Notes under the pieces: model-generated
Told to the model about the DNA's origin: nothing
Seen by the model: the letters and a program-made list of their open reading frames with translations, nothing else
The model's database searches: none
Position numbers and translations under genes: made by a program
Source: Atopobacter sp. AH10
Lineage (GTDB): Bacteria > Bacillota > Bacilli > Lactobacillales > Aerococcaceae
Assembly: GCF_003664595.1 (NCBI RefSeq)
Contig: NZ_QXPZ01000001.1
Span: forward strand, 62,001-126,000
Reading direction: 5' to 3'
Length of the DNA stretch: 64,000 nucleotides
Part shown: positions 27,055-34,896 of the stretch, piece after piece
Layout of the letters: the number at the start of each line of letters is the position of its first letter
Numbering within the stretch: position 1 is the stretch's first letter

Positions 27055-27276
27055 TTAGAAAATTTTGCTAACAATTCTTTCGGTGTATTGTGCCCCTTCT
27101 GTTCCTAGAAACACAGCCTGTCCTTCACTGCTTGAAATATTAGCTTTTACAATTTTTTCCATAGCTTGTCGAACAACTTGTTCACTTAGACCCTCTTTGG
27201 GAGATCGAATGGTATAATTTGTCAGCTTTCCCTTAGCATTTTTAAATTTTAATACCAAATTTTTTGTTCTTTTCAT
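27055..27276 (-). CDS. DUF2922 small protein, 73 aa
   Basis: I recognise the DUF2922 pattern (NLVLKFKNAKGKLTNYTIRSP...) found in Firmicutes as a short companion of DUF1659 and YvrJ proteins. Function unknown. I use the second ATG at 27276 because AAAGGAGG abuts the first one with no spacer. It follows the DUF1659 gene by about 16 bp, so the two form an operon. Basic N-terminal half, no membrane segment. Confidence 0.8.
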   Translation of the reverse strand: MKRTKNLVLKFKNAKGKLTNYTIRSPKEGLSEQVVRQAMEKIVKANISSSEGQAVFLGTEGAQYTERIVSKIF

Positions 27277-27292
27277 TTTCATCCTCCTTTAG

Positions 27293-27493
27293 CTAGGCCT
27301 TTTCGATAGCATAATATTGATGTAAGATCACATTCTTAAGTGGTAAAGCCGATAAAGTGCCTATCGCCTCAGCCACAGCATAGAGATCTTGATCAGACGC
27401 TGTTAGCTTAATATCTTTCACCTGTTGCGTAATTCCTTTACTTTTATCTTTGCTTAATTCCACAGATAACTTGCCATTTTTATATGTTTTCAT
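27293..27493 (-). CDS. DUF1659 small protein, 66 aa
   Basis: A short protein of the DUF1659 family (SKGITQQVKDIKLTASDQDLYAVAEAIGTL). These are usually encoded beside DUF2922 and YvrJ, as in Bacillus. Here yvrJ is about 3.5 kb away. A strong AAAGGAGG site precedes the ATG. No function is established for the family. A terminator hairpin lies upstream on the same strand, so this operon is insulated from the small-peptide locus. Confidence 0.8.
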   Translation of the reverse strand: MKTYKNGKLSVELSKDKSKGITQQVKDIKLTASDQDLYAVAEAIGTLSALPLKNVILHQYYAIEKA

Positions 27494-27561
27494 TCTGTTT
27501 CCTCCTTTGTTATTGCCTTTCCGGAAGGCAACTATAATAACGTTTCAGTCTTTCATTAAGT

Positions 27562-27608
27562 GCCAAAAAAATCCCCCAAAGTTAGACCATATCGTCCAAC
27601 ATTGGGGG
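27562..27608 (-). terminator. Terminator of the small-peptide transcript
   Basis: CCCCCAA (27573-27579) pairs with TTGGGGG (27602-27608), with an inner GTTAGAC/GTCCAAC stem; seven Ts follow on the minus strand. The only minus-strand frame above it is the 33-residue one at 27691-27792. Confidence 0.75.
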
Positions 27609-27690
27609 CATTGGCTTTAGACTCTACGAAAGGGATCTTTCAAGCAAACTACTCTTTTTATTTTGGGGATAAACTATTGAATATTGCTCA

Positions 27691-27792
27691 TTAACAAGCA
27701 GTGGTGGTAAAAACCTTGACAAGTTGTTCTTCTATTTCAAGAAGAGAGATTGATTTATCTATTAATTCTAGGATGTCTGCTATAATGTTCAT
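27691..27792 (-). CDS. Candidate small peptide, 33 aa, antisense-RNA overlapped
   Basis: A short frame from ATG 27792 with AAAGG ten bases upstream. The product begins MNIIADILEL, is amphipathic and acidic, and ends VFTTTAC with a C-terminal Cys. It has no clear membrane helix and does not resemble Fst, TxpA or AgrD that I can recall. Support is architectural: a TATAAT at 27881-27886 on the same strand, the ribosome binding site buried in a 13-bp hairpin, a terminator 80 bp downstream, and an opposing short RNA over its 5' end. Coding is not proven. Confidence 0.4.
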   Translation of the reverse strand: MNIIADILELIDKSISLLEIEEQLVKVFTTTAC

Positions 27793-27854
27793 GGAGAAGA
27801 GACCTTTCGTTCAGATTTGTACCAACTTCTAATGTAAAGGCTCTTCTCTTTTTG
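27778..27854 (+). ncRNA. Candidate short antisense RNA with own promoter and terminator
   Basis: Extended -10 TGCTATAAT (27778-27786) is followed within 8 bp by a 13-bp stem (27794-27807 with 27836-27848, one bulged A) and five Ts. The transcript would be about 60 nt, essentially a hairpin with a 28-nt loop, and is complementary to the leader and start codon of the 33-residue frame. Confidence 0.45.
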
Positions 27855-27927
27855 TCTACTTTTTTCTGCTAGCGACAAACATTATACATATACGAATCGA
27901 CCAGCCACTACTGTCATTCTTCTTTTG

Positions 27928-27964
27928 TGATATAATAAGCCTAGTAAATTTAAGGAGGCTTATT
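27928..27964 (+). promoter_or_regulatory. hit promoter with overlapping 9-bp palindrome
   Basis: Extended -10 TGATATAAT at 27928-27936. AATAAGCCT (27934-27942) and AGGCTTATT (27956-27964) form a perfect inverted repeat that covers the -10, probable start site, AAGGAGG and the base before ATG. Because the left arm is mostly upstream of the start, a DNA operator is more likely than an RNA hairpin. Confidence 0.5.
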
Positions 27965-28393
27965 ATGACTAAAACTGTATTTGAAAAAATAATAGACCGT
28001 GAAATTCCTGCCCACATCGTTTACGAAGATGAATATGTTCTTGCTTTTCTAGACCTTTCACAAGTAACTAAGGGACATACACTTGTGATTCCTAAACACC
28101 ATGAAGCCACCATTTTTGACTATTCTGACGAACTCGCTAGTCAAGTCTTCTCTCGTATCCCTAAAATTGCTCGTGGCTTACGTCAAGCTTTCCCTGATAT
28201 GAAGGGACTAAACATTTTAAACAACAACGGGGAAGTAGCCTTTCAAACAGTCTTCCATTCCCACATTCACTTGATTCCACGCTACACAGAGGGCGATGAT
28301 TTTGGACTCAAATGGGCAGACAACAGCGAAAACTATAGCCAAGAAGATTTAGCTAGCATCGCTCAACAGATTCACAATTCCATCAAAGACTAA
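27965..28393 (+). CDS. hit: HIT-family nucleotide hydrolase
   Basis: A 142-residue HINT-type protein hydrolysing purine nucleoside phosphoramidates or dinucleotides. The histidine triad is HSHIHLIPRY near residue 99, and the N-terminal FEKIIDREIPAHIVYEDE is typical of Gram-positive Hit. It is followed at 40 bp by a YtxH-like gene; in Bacillus and streptococci hit neighbours the ecs transport genes, which are not present here. A strong AAGGAGG site is present. Confidence 0.94.
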   Translation: MTKTVFEKIIDREIPAHIVYEDEYVLAFLDLSQVTKGHTLVIPKHHEATIFDYSDELASQVFSRIPKIARGLRQAFPDMKGLNILNNNGEVAFQTVFHSHIHLIPRYTEGDDFGLKWADNSENYSQEDLASIAQQIHNSIKD

Positions 28394-28431
28394 AATTACC
28401 CGATCACCTATTAAAGAAGGAGGCTTTAAAT

Positions 28432-28764
28432 ATGAAAAAATTCTTTTCTGGCTTCTTATTTGGCGCCCTAACAAGTGGTGCAATTACTCTTTTAATCAAC
28501 CCTCGTGATGGAAAGAGCAATCGAAAAGTCTTGCTTGATAAAATAAATCAGCTCCATTCAACTATCAATGACTTGAACGAATCAACTCATACCCTCCACT
28601 CTTCTATAGATCGCCTCAAAACAGAGGGACTAAAAAGCCTCAGTCTCTTTACTGAAGATTTTTCGCAAAGCCTAATCAACTTCCAGCTGGAAAACAAGGG
28701 CCGAATCAACCGCCTTAAAACAGCCGTCACTAACTTACAAGATAGGCTAGATCAATTGCCATAG
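28432..28764 (+). CDS. YtxH-like small membrane-anchored protein
   Basis: A 110-residue protein with one N-terminal membrane segment (GFLFGALTSGAITLLI, residues about 6-22), the Asn-Pro turn typical of YtxH proteins (INPRDGKSNR), and then a long helical, likely coiled-coil, tail. The function is unknown; the Bacillus homolog is a general-stress protein. It follows hit and ends in a terminator, so the two form a bicistronic unit. Confidence 0.75.
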   Translation: MKKFFSGFLFGALTSGAITLLINPRDGKSNRKVLLDKINQLHSTINDLNESTHTLHSSIDRLKTEGLKSLSLFTEDFSQSLINFQLENKGRINRLKTAVTNLQDRLDQLP

Positions 28765-28774
28765 GAAAGAATCC

Positions 28775-28802
28775 TTGCCATAAACTTATCCATGGCAATT
28801 TT
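28775..28802 (+). terminator. Terminator of hit-ytxH
   Basis: TTGCCAT and ATGGCAA arms followed by TTTT. Confidence 0.75.
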
Positions 28803-28810
28803 AGCCTTAG

Positions 28811-28875
28811 TGCCTAGGCCTTAGAAAATATAGGCTCATAAGCTAACAAGGCTTGCTATATACTAAGGCTAGGCA
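28811..28875. other. Long imperfect hairpin, possible RNA or element remnant
   Basis: TGCCTAGGCCTTAG (28811-28824) pairs with CTAAGGCTAGGCA (28863-28875) with one bulge, and ATATAG pairs with CTATAT inside. The total stem is about 19 bp. No frame is encoded. Confidence 0.5.
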
Positions 28876-28916
28876 TATCCTAAGCCACTCTTTCTGTTAA
28901 TAGTCAATGACCATTT

Positions 28917-28956
28917 GCCCACGAGATCCCTAATCAGAGATCGCTCGTGGGCTTTT
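28917..28956 (+). terminator. Second plus-strand terminator
   Basis: GCCCACGAG (28917-28925) pairs with CTCGTGGGC (28944-28952) before TTTT. With no gene between it and the previous terminator, it may end a small RNA that includes the hairpin at 28811-28875. Confidence 0.7.
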
Positions 28957-29007
28957 CTAGATTTTTAGAGCAATTACTTTCAAAAAGCAACAGATGCTAA
29001 AAAATAT

Positions 29008-29682
29008 CTAGCTCTTTCCTCCCACCCAGTCAATGGGCTCTTCTCCCAATTCTTTTAAAATAGCATTCACCTTGGAAAAAGGTTTAGAACCAAAGAAACC
29101 TCTATGGGCTGATAAAGGGCTGGGATGGGGAGCTTCAATAATATAATGGTGCCCATCGATCAATTTCTTTTTCGCTCTGGCAGGATTGCCCCAAAGGACA
29201 AAGATAATCGGTTCAATTCGAGCGTTCAGGGCACAGATTACCCCGTCTGTAAATTCTTCCCAACCTTGCTGACGATGGGAATGCGCTTTTTGGGCTCGTA
29301 CCGATAAAACTGTATTTAACAGGAGAACCCCTTGTTTCGCCCAATGAGATAAATCTCCATCTTTAGGCACCCCCTGATGTAAATCATCCTCCAATTCTTT
29401 GTAAATATTCTTCAAACTAGGAGGTAGGGCTTGATCTTTAGCAACAGAAAAGGCTAGGCCATTCGCTTGACCTTCACCATGATAAGGATCCTGCCCCAAA
29501 ATACAGACCTTTACATCCTTATAAGAAGTCAGTTGAAAGGCTCTAAATAGACGATCCATACTAGGATATACCACTTCAGTTTGATATTCATGGGCTAAAA
29601 ATCGTCTCAATTGTTGATAACTTGGTCTTTCAGACAAACTCGTCAAAATCGCTTGCCAATCATTTTGAACTTCAATAGACAT
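29008..29682 (-). CDS. ung: Uracil-DNA glycosylase
   Basis: A 224-residue family 1 enzyme that removes uracil from DNA. The catalytic water-activating motif GQDPYHGEGQANGLAFSV is near residue 64, and the second motif HPSPLSAHRGFFG near residue 187 is intact. An AAGGAG site precedes the ATG. It is a single gene, divergent from the HAD phosphatase. Confidence 0.97.
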   Translation of the reverse strand: MSIEVQNDWQAILTSLSERPSYQQLRRFLAHEYQTEVVYPSMDRLFRAFQLTSYKDVKVCILGQDPYHGEGQANGLAFSVAKDQALPPSLKNIYKELEDDLHQGVPKDGDLSHWAKQGVLLLNTVLSVRAQKAHSHRQQGWEEFTDGVICALNARIEPIIFVLWGNPARAKKKLIDGHHYIIEAPHPSPLSAHRGFFGSKPFSKVNAILKELGEEPIDWVGGKS

Positions 29683-29811
29683 TTTTCTACTCCTTTACCC
29701 TTCTATAGCTATTTTTCACTCAATTATGCTAAACTAATTGCAAGAGTTCAAAAACCAAAAGAATCTATAAACCGTCTAAAAGAACTATTGCATCAAGGAA
29801 ACTTATCGATT

Positions 29812-29871
29812 GTTATTTCTTTTGCAACTAGTCAATCGCTAGTTATTTCTTTTGCAACTAGTCAAGATATT
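29812..29871. repeat. Tandem duplication, 30-bp unit
   Basis: GTTATTTCTTTTGCAACTAG begins at 29812 and again at 29842. It occupies the ung/HAD divergent promoter region. Confidence 0.85.
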
Positions 29872-29942
29872 ATGGCAATTTGCACACTATTTTCTTTATT
29901 TAGTGTATGCAAAAATTATTTAATATTCAAGGAGGCTTTCCT

Positions 29943-30824
29943 ATGCCCATCACCCTTATTGCCTCTGATATGGATGGCACCCTACTAAAAGATCGTGATT
30001 CCATTAGCCAATTTTCCGCTGAAACAATTAAAAGTATCCAAAAGCAAGGCATCAGCTTTGTAGCCTGCACTGGAAGAACCCTTGCGCAAGCTAGAGGACC
30101 TCTAAATGAACAGGGTATTTCTTGCCCGATCATCGCTTTAAATGGTGCTCAAATTTACGATGAAAACAATCAACTCTTACATCAAAGCACTATTCCTAAA
30201 GAAATTGGCCGAGAGCTCATCAAAGAGATAGAGAGCTCTTTATGTTTTGTAGAACTCATTACCGACAAAGGTATCTATATGCGAACTAGAGAAGCTCGAA
30301 TAGAATCCTTCAAGTCCTACTTCAAATTTTCTAACCAACATATCCCCCATGAGCAACTTTTAGACTCTCTGAAAGACCTCGAACAAACTTTTGGACTTGA
30401 ATATGAAGCTGACTTTGATACCCTCTTGGATCAAGAAGACCTTAACCTCTTAAAGCTTTCCGTCTTCCCTCAACATTCTATTGCTGTCTTAAAAGCTCTA
30501 CAAAGGGACTTGGCTAGTCGCTTTTCGATGGTCTCAGTCACGAGTTCTGGCATCGGTAATATAGAGATCAACTCCAAAGAAGGCCAAAAAGGCGCGGCTC
30601 TGACTTATTTTGCCAAGAAATTTGGGCACGACTTAGAAAACACCTTGACCATTGGTGACAACCTTAATGACATCTCCATGCTAAAAGTAAGCGGTCATTC
30701 TTATGCAATGGCTAACGGCGCTAAAGAAACCAAAATAGCTGCTCAATTCCTCGCAAAAAGTAATAAGGAAGATGGTGTAGCCTACGCTATCTTAGACGCC
30801 CTGAGTAGAATTGAAAACACTTAG
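29943..30824 (+). CDS. Cof-type HAD-superfamily phosphatase
   Basis: A 293-residue HAD IIB hydrolase. The nucleophile motif IASDMDGTLLKD is at the N-terminus and motif IV GDNLNDISMLKVSG near residue 238; the cap domain lies between. Typical substrates are sugar phosphates or flavin nucleotides, and the individual substrate cannot be told. I chose ATG 29943 because AAGGAGG lies eight bases upstream; the frame stays open to 29907. Confidence 0.9.
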   Translation: MPITLIASDMDGTLLKDRDSISQFSAETIKSIQKQGISFVACTGRTLAQARGPLNEQGISCPIIALNGAQIYDENNQLLHQSTIPKEIGRELIKEIESSLCFVELITDKGIYMRTREARIESFKSYFKFSNQHIPHEQLLDSLKDLEQTFGLEYEADFDTLLDQEDLNLLKLSVFPQHSIAVLKALQRDLASRFSMVSVTSSGIGNIEINSKEGQKGAALTYFAKKFGHDLENTLTIGDNLNDISMLKVSGHSYAMANGAKETKIAAQFLAKSNKEDGVAYAILDALSRIENT

Positions 30825-30964
30825 TAGCTGATGATTTGACTATCGCAACTTAAATGAAACGCCTCAATCAAGAAAAGCCACATTATCCCTTGAAAAAGGT
30901 CTAGCTATCCTCTGGCACAGTCTACCGCCTTCTAACGTGTTTATCATTGAAAGGAGGTAAGGCG

Positions 30965-31135
30965 ATGCCAGATCCAAGTATCTACATTGATTTAATCGGG
31001 AATTTGGGTTTTCCAATAGTGATTGTTTTTTACTTAATCTTTCGCTTTGAAACACGACTCGATAAAATCATTCATTTATTAGAAGACGGCCTTCAACAAC
31101 TTTTTCCATTATTACAAGCCAAAACACCTGCATAA
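30965..31135 (+). CDS. yvrJ: YvrJ-family small membrane protein, 56 aa
   Basis: A short protein with one hydrophobic helix (LGFPIVIVFYLIFRFETRLD), the YvrJ hallmark, and a short amphipathic tail. The ATG at 30965 is preferred over a TTG at 30947 because AAAGGAGG falls between them. Function unknown, holin-like in size. Family members usually sit beside DUF1659 and DUF2922 genes; here the two parts are 3.5 kb apart and on opposite strands. Confidence 0.8.
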   Translation: MPDPSIYIDLIGNLGFPIVIVFYLIFRFETRLDKIIHLLEDGLQQLFPLLQAKTPA

Positions 31136-31145
31136 CATTTCTCTA

Positions 31146-31181
31146 AAAAGGCTCACCCTAAGTCAATTGGGCGAGCCTTTT
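31146..31181 (+). terminator. Terminator of yvrJ
   Basis: AAAAGGCTCACCC and GGGCGAGCCTTTT arms with one mismatch, T-rich tail. The stretch 31182-31421 has no gene. Confidence 0.75.
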
Positions 31182-31421
31182 ATCCTTTTTACCCTAAAAT
31201 CCCCAAAATTTGTCCACCATTTTAAGCATTGTCTAAATTTTGGCGAATTTAGCTTTTACCTACAATCAGTTAGCTATTCAAAAGCCTTTGCTTTTTAAAG
31301 TCTATATACAGTCGACCGCATTAAATCTCCCTTCTTTAAAGTCAAGCCCTTCCTTTATTTAACTATTGAGGAAAGACCATCTAGCTTGCTATACTAAGCT
31401 TAAAGTATTTTAGGAGGTTTC

Positions 31422-31901
31422 ATGATGAAAATATATTTTGCAGCTCCTCTTTTTTCAGAAGCTGACCAACTCTATAACGCCAAATTAGTGAAAGAAATCC
31501 GAGATAAGTATCCTGAAGTAACCGTCTACCTGCCACAAGAAGCTGGCGAAATCAACGATAAAAGCGCTTATGCTGACAGCCAAGCTATCGCTATGTACGA
31601 TACAAAAGAACTTCTTTCTAGCCAGCTCATGATTGCCCTACTCGACGGCATTCATATCGATGCAGGCGTCGCTAGCGAGATCGGCGTCGCTTATCAAGCG
31701 GGTATTAAAGTGATTGGTCTATTCACTGACTCTCGTCAACAAGGGGCTGATAACCCTAAAAAAATAGACGCCTTAAAAGAAGTCGCAGAATCTCAATTTG
31801 CTTATGTCAACCTTTATACAGTTGGCTTAATTAAAGCAAATGGAAAGATTTATTCCAGTTCCCAAAGTTTGATCGAAGGGCTAAGTGACTACCTGAAGTG
31901 A
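31422..31901 (+). CDS. Nucleoside 2-deoxyribosyltransferase
   Basis: A 159-residue enzyme that exchanges bases between 2'-deoxynucleosides, part of nucleoside salvage in lactic acid bacteria. The N-terminus KIYFAAPLFSEADQLYN is characteristic, and the catalytic Glu is likely in VASEIGVAYQAGIKVIGL near residue 87. AGGAGG is four bases before the first of two adjacent ATGs. Single-gene unit with tandem repeats and a strong terminator downstream. Confidence 0.88.
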   Translation: MMKIYFAAPLFSEADQLYNAKLVKEIRDKYPEVTVYLPQEAGEINDKSAYADSQAIAMYDTKELLSSQLMIALLDGIHIDAGVASEIGVAYQAGIKVIGLFTDSRQQGADNPKKIDALKEVAESQFAYVNLYTVGLIKANGKIYSSSQSLIEGLSDYLK

Positions 31902-31928
31902 TGAAGAGGAAAAGTTAACCATCTTCTT

Positions 31929-31972
31929 AGCATAAGTTAGCTTTCTTACTAGCATGAGTTAGCTTTCTTACT
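31929..31972. repeat. Tandem duplication, two 22-bp units
   Basis: AGCATAAGTTAGCTTTCTTA(CT) and AGCATGAGTTAGCTTTCTTA(CT) abut at 31950/31951. Confidence 0.85.
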
Positions 31973-32026
31973 AGTTTAAGACTACAGGGGACTTTGACAA
32001 AAGTCTGTCAATTGAGTGAACCCAAT

Positions 32027-32078
32027 AAAAAGTACGTCAATCTAAAGCTTATCAAAGCTTCGATTGACGTACTTTTTT
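32027..32078. terminator. Strong bidirectional hairpin terminator
   Basis: AAAAAGTACGTCAATC pairs with GATTGACGTACTTTTT (16 bp) and the loop contains a smaller AAGCTT stem. Ends the nucleoside deoxyribosyltransferase transcript. Confidence 0.85.
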
Positions 32079-32116
32079 CATTTTCCTGACTTTTGTCCCA
32101 TACCCTTTTTTTACAA

Positions 32117-32152
32117 AAAACGGCTAGCTACTCTTGAAAGTTAGCTAGCCGT
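32117..32152 (-). terminator. Terminator of oppA paralog 1
   Basis: ACGGCTAGCTA and TAGCTAGCCGT arms, six Ts on the minus strand. The gap 32153-32327 holds no gene. Confidence 0.8.
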
Positions 32153-32327
32153 ACGAAGGGCTCAATGCTAGAAAAATGGCAAAGAATCTATAAACCATTG
32201 GCAAAAGTTTATTTTAGAGGCGTAACCAAATCAGGAGCTTGGATGAGAAAGCGCTCCTCAAGATCATTTCCCATACCCCTTTTAGAGGCTCTAGACTGAG
32301 CTAAGTTAGTATCTCATGTCAAAGAAA

Positions 32328-34115
32328 CTATTCACCTACAGGTTTAGACTGTGTCAATTGTAAGTTGTATAAACGTGCTTTTGTATCTTCTGAACCTGAG
32401 ACTAAATCGTAGTATTTCACCCGTTTATTAACAGCTGTGATACCGGTACGATATAGAGTTGGAATAGCGAAAGCTTCTTCGTGAGCAAAGTTTTGCCACT
32501 TATCGAAAGCTGCCTTACGATGTGCTTCATCAAAGGATTTGTCAGATGAAATATCCTTTAAGAGAGCTGTATGTTCATCAGACACATAGCGGGTCATATT
32601 GAATTTTTCATGTTCCCCATACAAGCCGGATGGGTCTGGGTCAGTACCTGTCCCCCAAGCAGCAGAGTAAACATCAATTTCTGGGTCATCATGTTCTACC
32701 TTATCATAAAAGGCTTGGAATTCGATTGGACGACCTGTCGTTAATTCAACTTTCAATCCAATCTTTTCCCAGAATTGCACATAAGCTAAAGCTAAAGTTT
32801 GGTCATTTTGTCCACCAGCCATCGTTGCATACTTGATCACTAATGGTTTACCATTAGGATCTTCACGGAAGCCGTCCCCATCTTTATCTTTGTAGCCAGC
32901 TTCATCCAATAACTTCTTAGCTTTCTTAGGATTGTAATTGTATTCTGGAGTGTCTTTATTGTATTCCTTAAATACTGGAGGAATTAAACTATTAGCAGAG
33001 AAACGTGTCCCCTTATAGAACTTCTTAGCAATTTGGTCATTGTCCAAAGCATAAGCCATCGCTTGACGAAGTTTCTTATTGTTCATCTTAGCATTTGGAT
33101 CCATGACATTGGCGCCTTTTTCATTAGACCATTTACCTAATTTAAATCCAATGTAGGAGTAGGAGTAAGCAGGTTTTCCGATGACACTAAAGTTAGCTGC
33201 ATCTTTATAAGCATCATATTGGTCAGCAGGCATACCCGCAATATCATAGTTCCCGTTCTTCATTTCAGAAATGATATTCTTAGAAGAGACAACATCAATA
33301 GTGATCTTATCAACTTTTGGACGACCCTTGTAGAAGTTTTCGTTAGCCACTAAAGTAACGGATTCCCCTGGGATAAGAGATTCAATCTTGAACGGCCCGT
33401 TCCCTACGACATTCTTGCGGCTTGCATCATGAGACATGACCTTATTCATTGGAATGTTTTCATAGACGTGTTTAGGGATAACGTAGCTCAATAGATCCCC
33501 ACCAGAAATTTCGATGGATGGGTTCATTTGTTTATAATGAAGGACAACTGTTTGGTCATCTTTCTTTTCAATCCCGGAAATATTAGCTGCTTTACCGGAG
33601 TGGTATTCTTCAGCCCCTACAAGAGGTCCTACAGAACTTGGGTAGCGAACACCTGGGTAATCCTTATTCGCAATAAATTCGTGTGTGAAGATATAGTCGT
33701 CCACTGTTAACGGTTGACCATCAGACCATTTAGCCCCTTTAGGGAAGGTTACAGTCACAGTGCGAGCATCTTTATCCACTTTATATTTAGCTAAACCATC
33801 ATTAGTCAAGTGGTTGTTACTATCCACGATAAAGATATCATCAAACATAAAGTTAACCACATCTTGGTCACTTTGGTCTTGGCATAGAGCTGGGTTGAAA
33901 AGCCCTTTAATTGGGTCATCTGAAACAAGTGCATAGCGCAACTCGCCACCCTTAATCGGTTTACCTTCATGCTCTACTTTCATGTTAAATTTAGCTACAC
34001 CATTATGGTCAGTCTTACCAGCCTCTTTATTGGCCTTATTTCCTCCGTTACCACAAGCGGCAAGCATCGCCACTGAACCCACTAGGGGAAGTACTTTTTT
34101 TAGCGCCTCTTTCAT
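32328..34115 (-). CDS. oppA: Oligopeptide-binding lipoprotein, OppA paralog 1
   Basis: A 595-residue SBP family 5 receptor that captures peptides outside the membrane for an Opp-type ABC importer. The signal peptide has lipobox AMLAACGN, cleaved before Cys. I start it at ATG 34115, eight bases past GGAGG, which gives the same length as paralogs 3 and 4; the frame is open to 34154. Near residue 420 it has a Ca-loop-like DKDGDGFREDPNGK. The family signature segment KWSDGQPLTVDDYIFTHEF is present. It is one of four paralogs in 10 kb with no permease or ATPase genes. No cre-like site was seen upstream of this copy. Confidence 0.92.
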   Translation of the reverse strand: MKEALKKVLPLVGSVAMLAACGNGGNKANKEAGKTDHNGVAKFNMKVEHEGKPIKGGELRYALVSDDPIKGLFNPALCQDQSDQDVVNFMFDDIFIVDSNNHLTNDGLAKYKVDKDARTVTVTFPKGAKWSDGQPLTVDDYIFTHEFIANKDYPGVRYPSSVGPLVGAEEYHSGKAANISGIEKKDDQTVVLHYKQMNPSIEISGGDLLSYVIPKHVYENIPMNKVMSHDASRKNVVGNGPFKIESLIPGESVTLVANENFYKGRPKVDKITIDVVSSKNIISEMKNGNYDIAGMPADQYDAYKDAANFSVIGKPAYSYSYIGFKLGKWSNEKGANVMDPNAKMNNKKLRQAMAYALDNDQIAKKFYKGTRFSANSLIPPVFKEYNKDTPEYNYNPKKAKKLLDEAGYKDKDGDGFREDPNGKPLVIKYATMAGGQNDQTLALAYVQFWEKIGLKVELTTGRPIEFQAFYDKVEHDDPEIDVYSAAWGTGTDPDPSGLYGEHEKFNMTRYVSDEHTALLKDISSDKSFDEAHRKAAFDKWQNFAHEEAFAIPTLYRTGITAVNKRVKYYDLVSGSEDTKARLYNLQLTQSKPVGE

Positions 34116-34621
34116 TATCATTTCCTCCAATCCTTTTCTAAGAATTTCTTGCATTTATCATAACACCTTTATATGAGTTTGGCAATTATTTTTTAATTAT
34201 TTTCTTATTATCTATTTTGAGAAAGCCTTTTCAAATAGCATTATTTAGATCTTTATATATCGAAATATTTTATTAGTAGTAAAATCGCATCCCTCTTTTT
34301 TGTTGTTTAATAGGCTTTCTAGAATAGCTTTTCTCAAATAAAAATAGCTGAACCTAAAAAATATTAGCTTTTTTAAATACAGATATCATCTTGATAAAAA
34401 ATTTAGAATTCTCTTTGAACGCCCCTAAATGTATGACATCTATTCCTTAAAAGTATACGAAATAAACATTTACATGAGATTTTCCTTATTTCATTCTTCT
34501 TTTCATTCTTATCTCTTCCTTAAGACTAAGCGATTTATGCTTTTACTCCTTTAACTCCAAAATTCTTGCTTGCCCTGTTTCTTCTTATTATCTAGGCAAT
34601 CAAGGTCTTTCTTTCCCCTTT
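34116..34621. other. AT-rich spacer, oppA1 promoter region
   Basis: No gene is visible. The sequence is long runs of A and T with no strong hairpin; the promoter of oppA paralog 1 must lie here. Confidence 0.5.
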
Positions 34622-34745
34622 CTATTTAACGCATACGACTATGATATTGGGCTAGCTCAAAAAGATGGGGCTCTATTTAATGCAAACGACTAGGATATTA
34701 GAGCACTCAAGAAAATGGCTATCTATTTAATGCAGACGACTAGAG
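34622..34745. repeat. Tandem repeat, three copies of about 50 bp
   Basis: Units begin CTATTTAACGCATACGACTA (34622), CTATTTAATGCAAACGACTA (34673) and CTATTTAATGCAGACGACTA (34723); the last is partial. Confidence 0.85.
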
Positions 34746-34756
34746 TAAAAAGCAAA

Positions 34757-34840
34757 AAAGAAGTGTCAACTTCAGCAGAAATCTTGATAAAGTTAGATTC
34801 TTGTCCAACTTTTTCGAGCAAGTCTGAGTGACACTTCTTT
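34757..34840 (-). terminator. Terminator of oppA paralog 2
   Basis: AAGAAGTGTCA and TGACACTTCTT arms with a long, partly self-pairing loop; T run on the minus strand. Confidence 0.6.
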
Positions 34841-34896
34841 CATTATTTAATTCAACGATTAATGATCAAGTTTGAGAAAGCAATTCATTTAAAATG

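Noticed and set aside
27691-27792. Fst or AgrD-type assignment of the 33-residue peptide
   Set aside because: It lacks the membrane helix of Fst-type toxins and the hydrophobic leader plus internal Cys of AgrD. Only the locus plan is suggestive.
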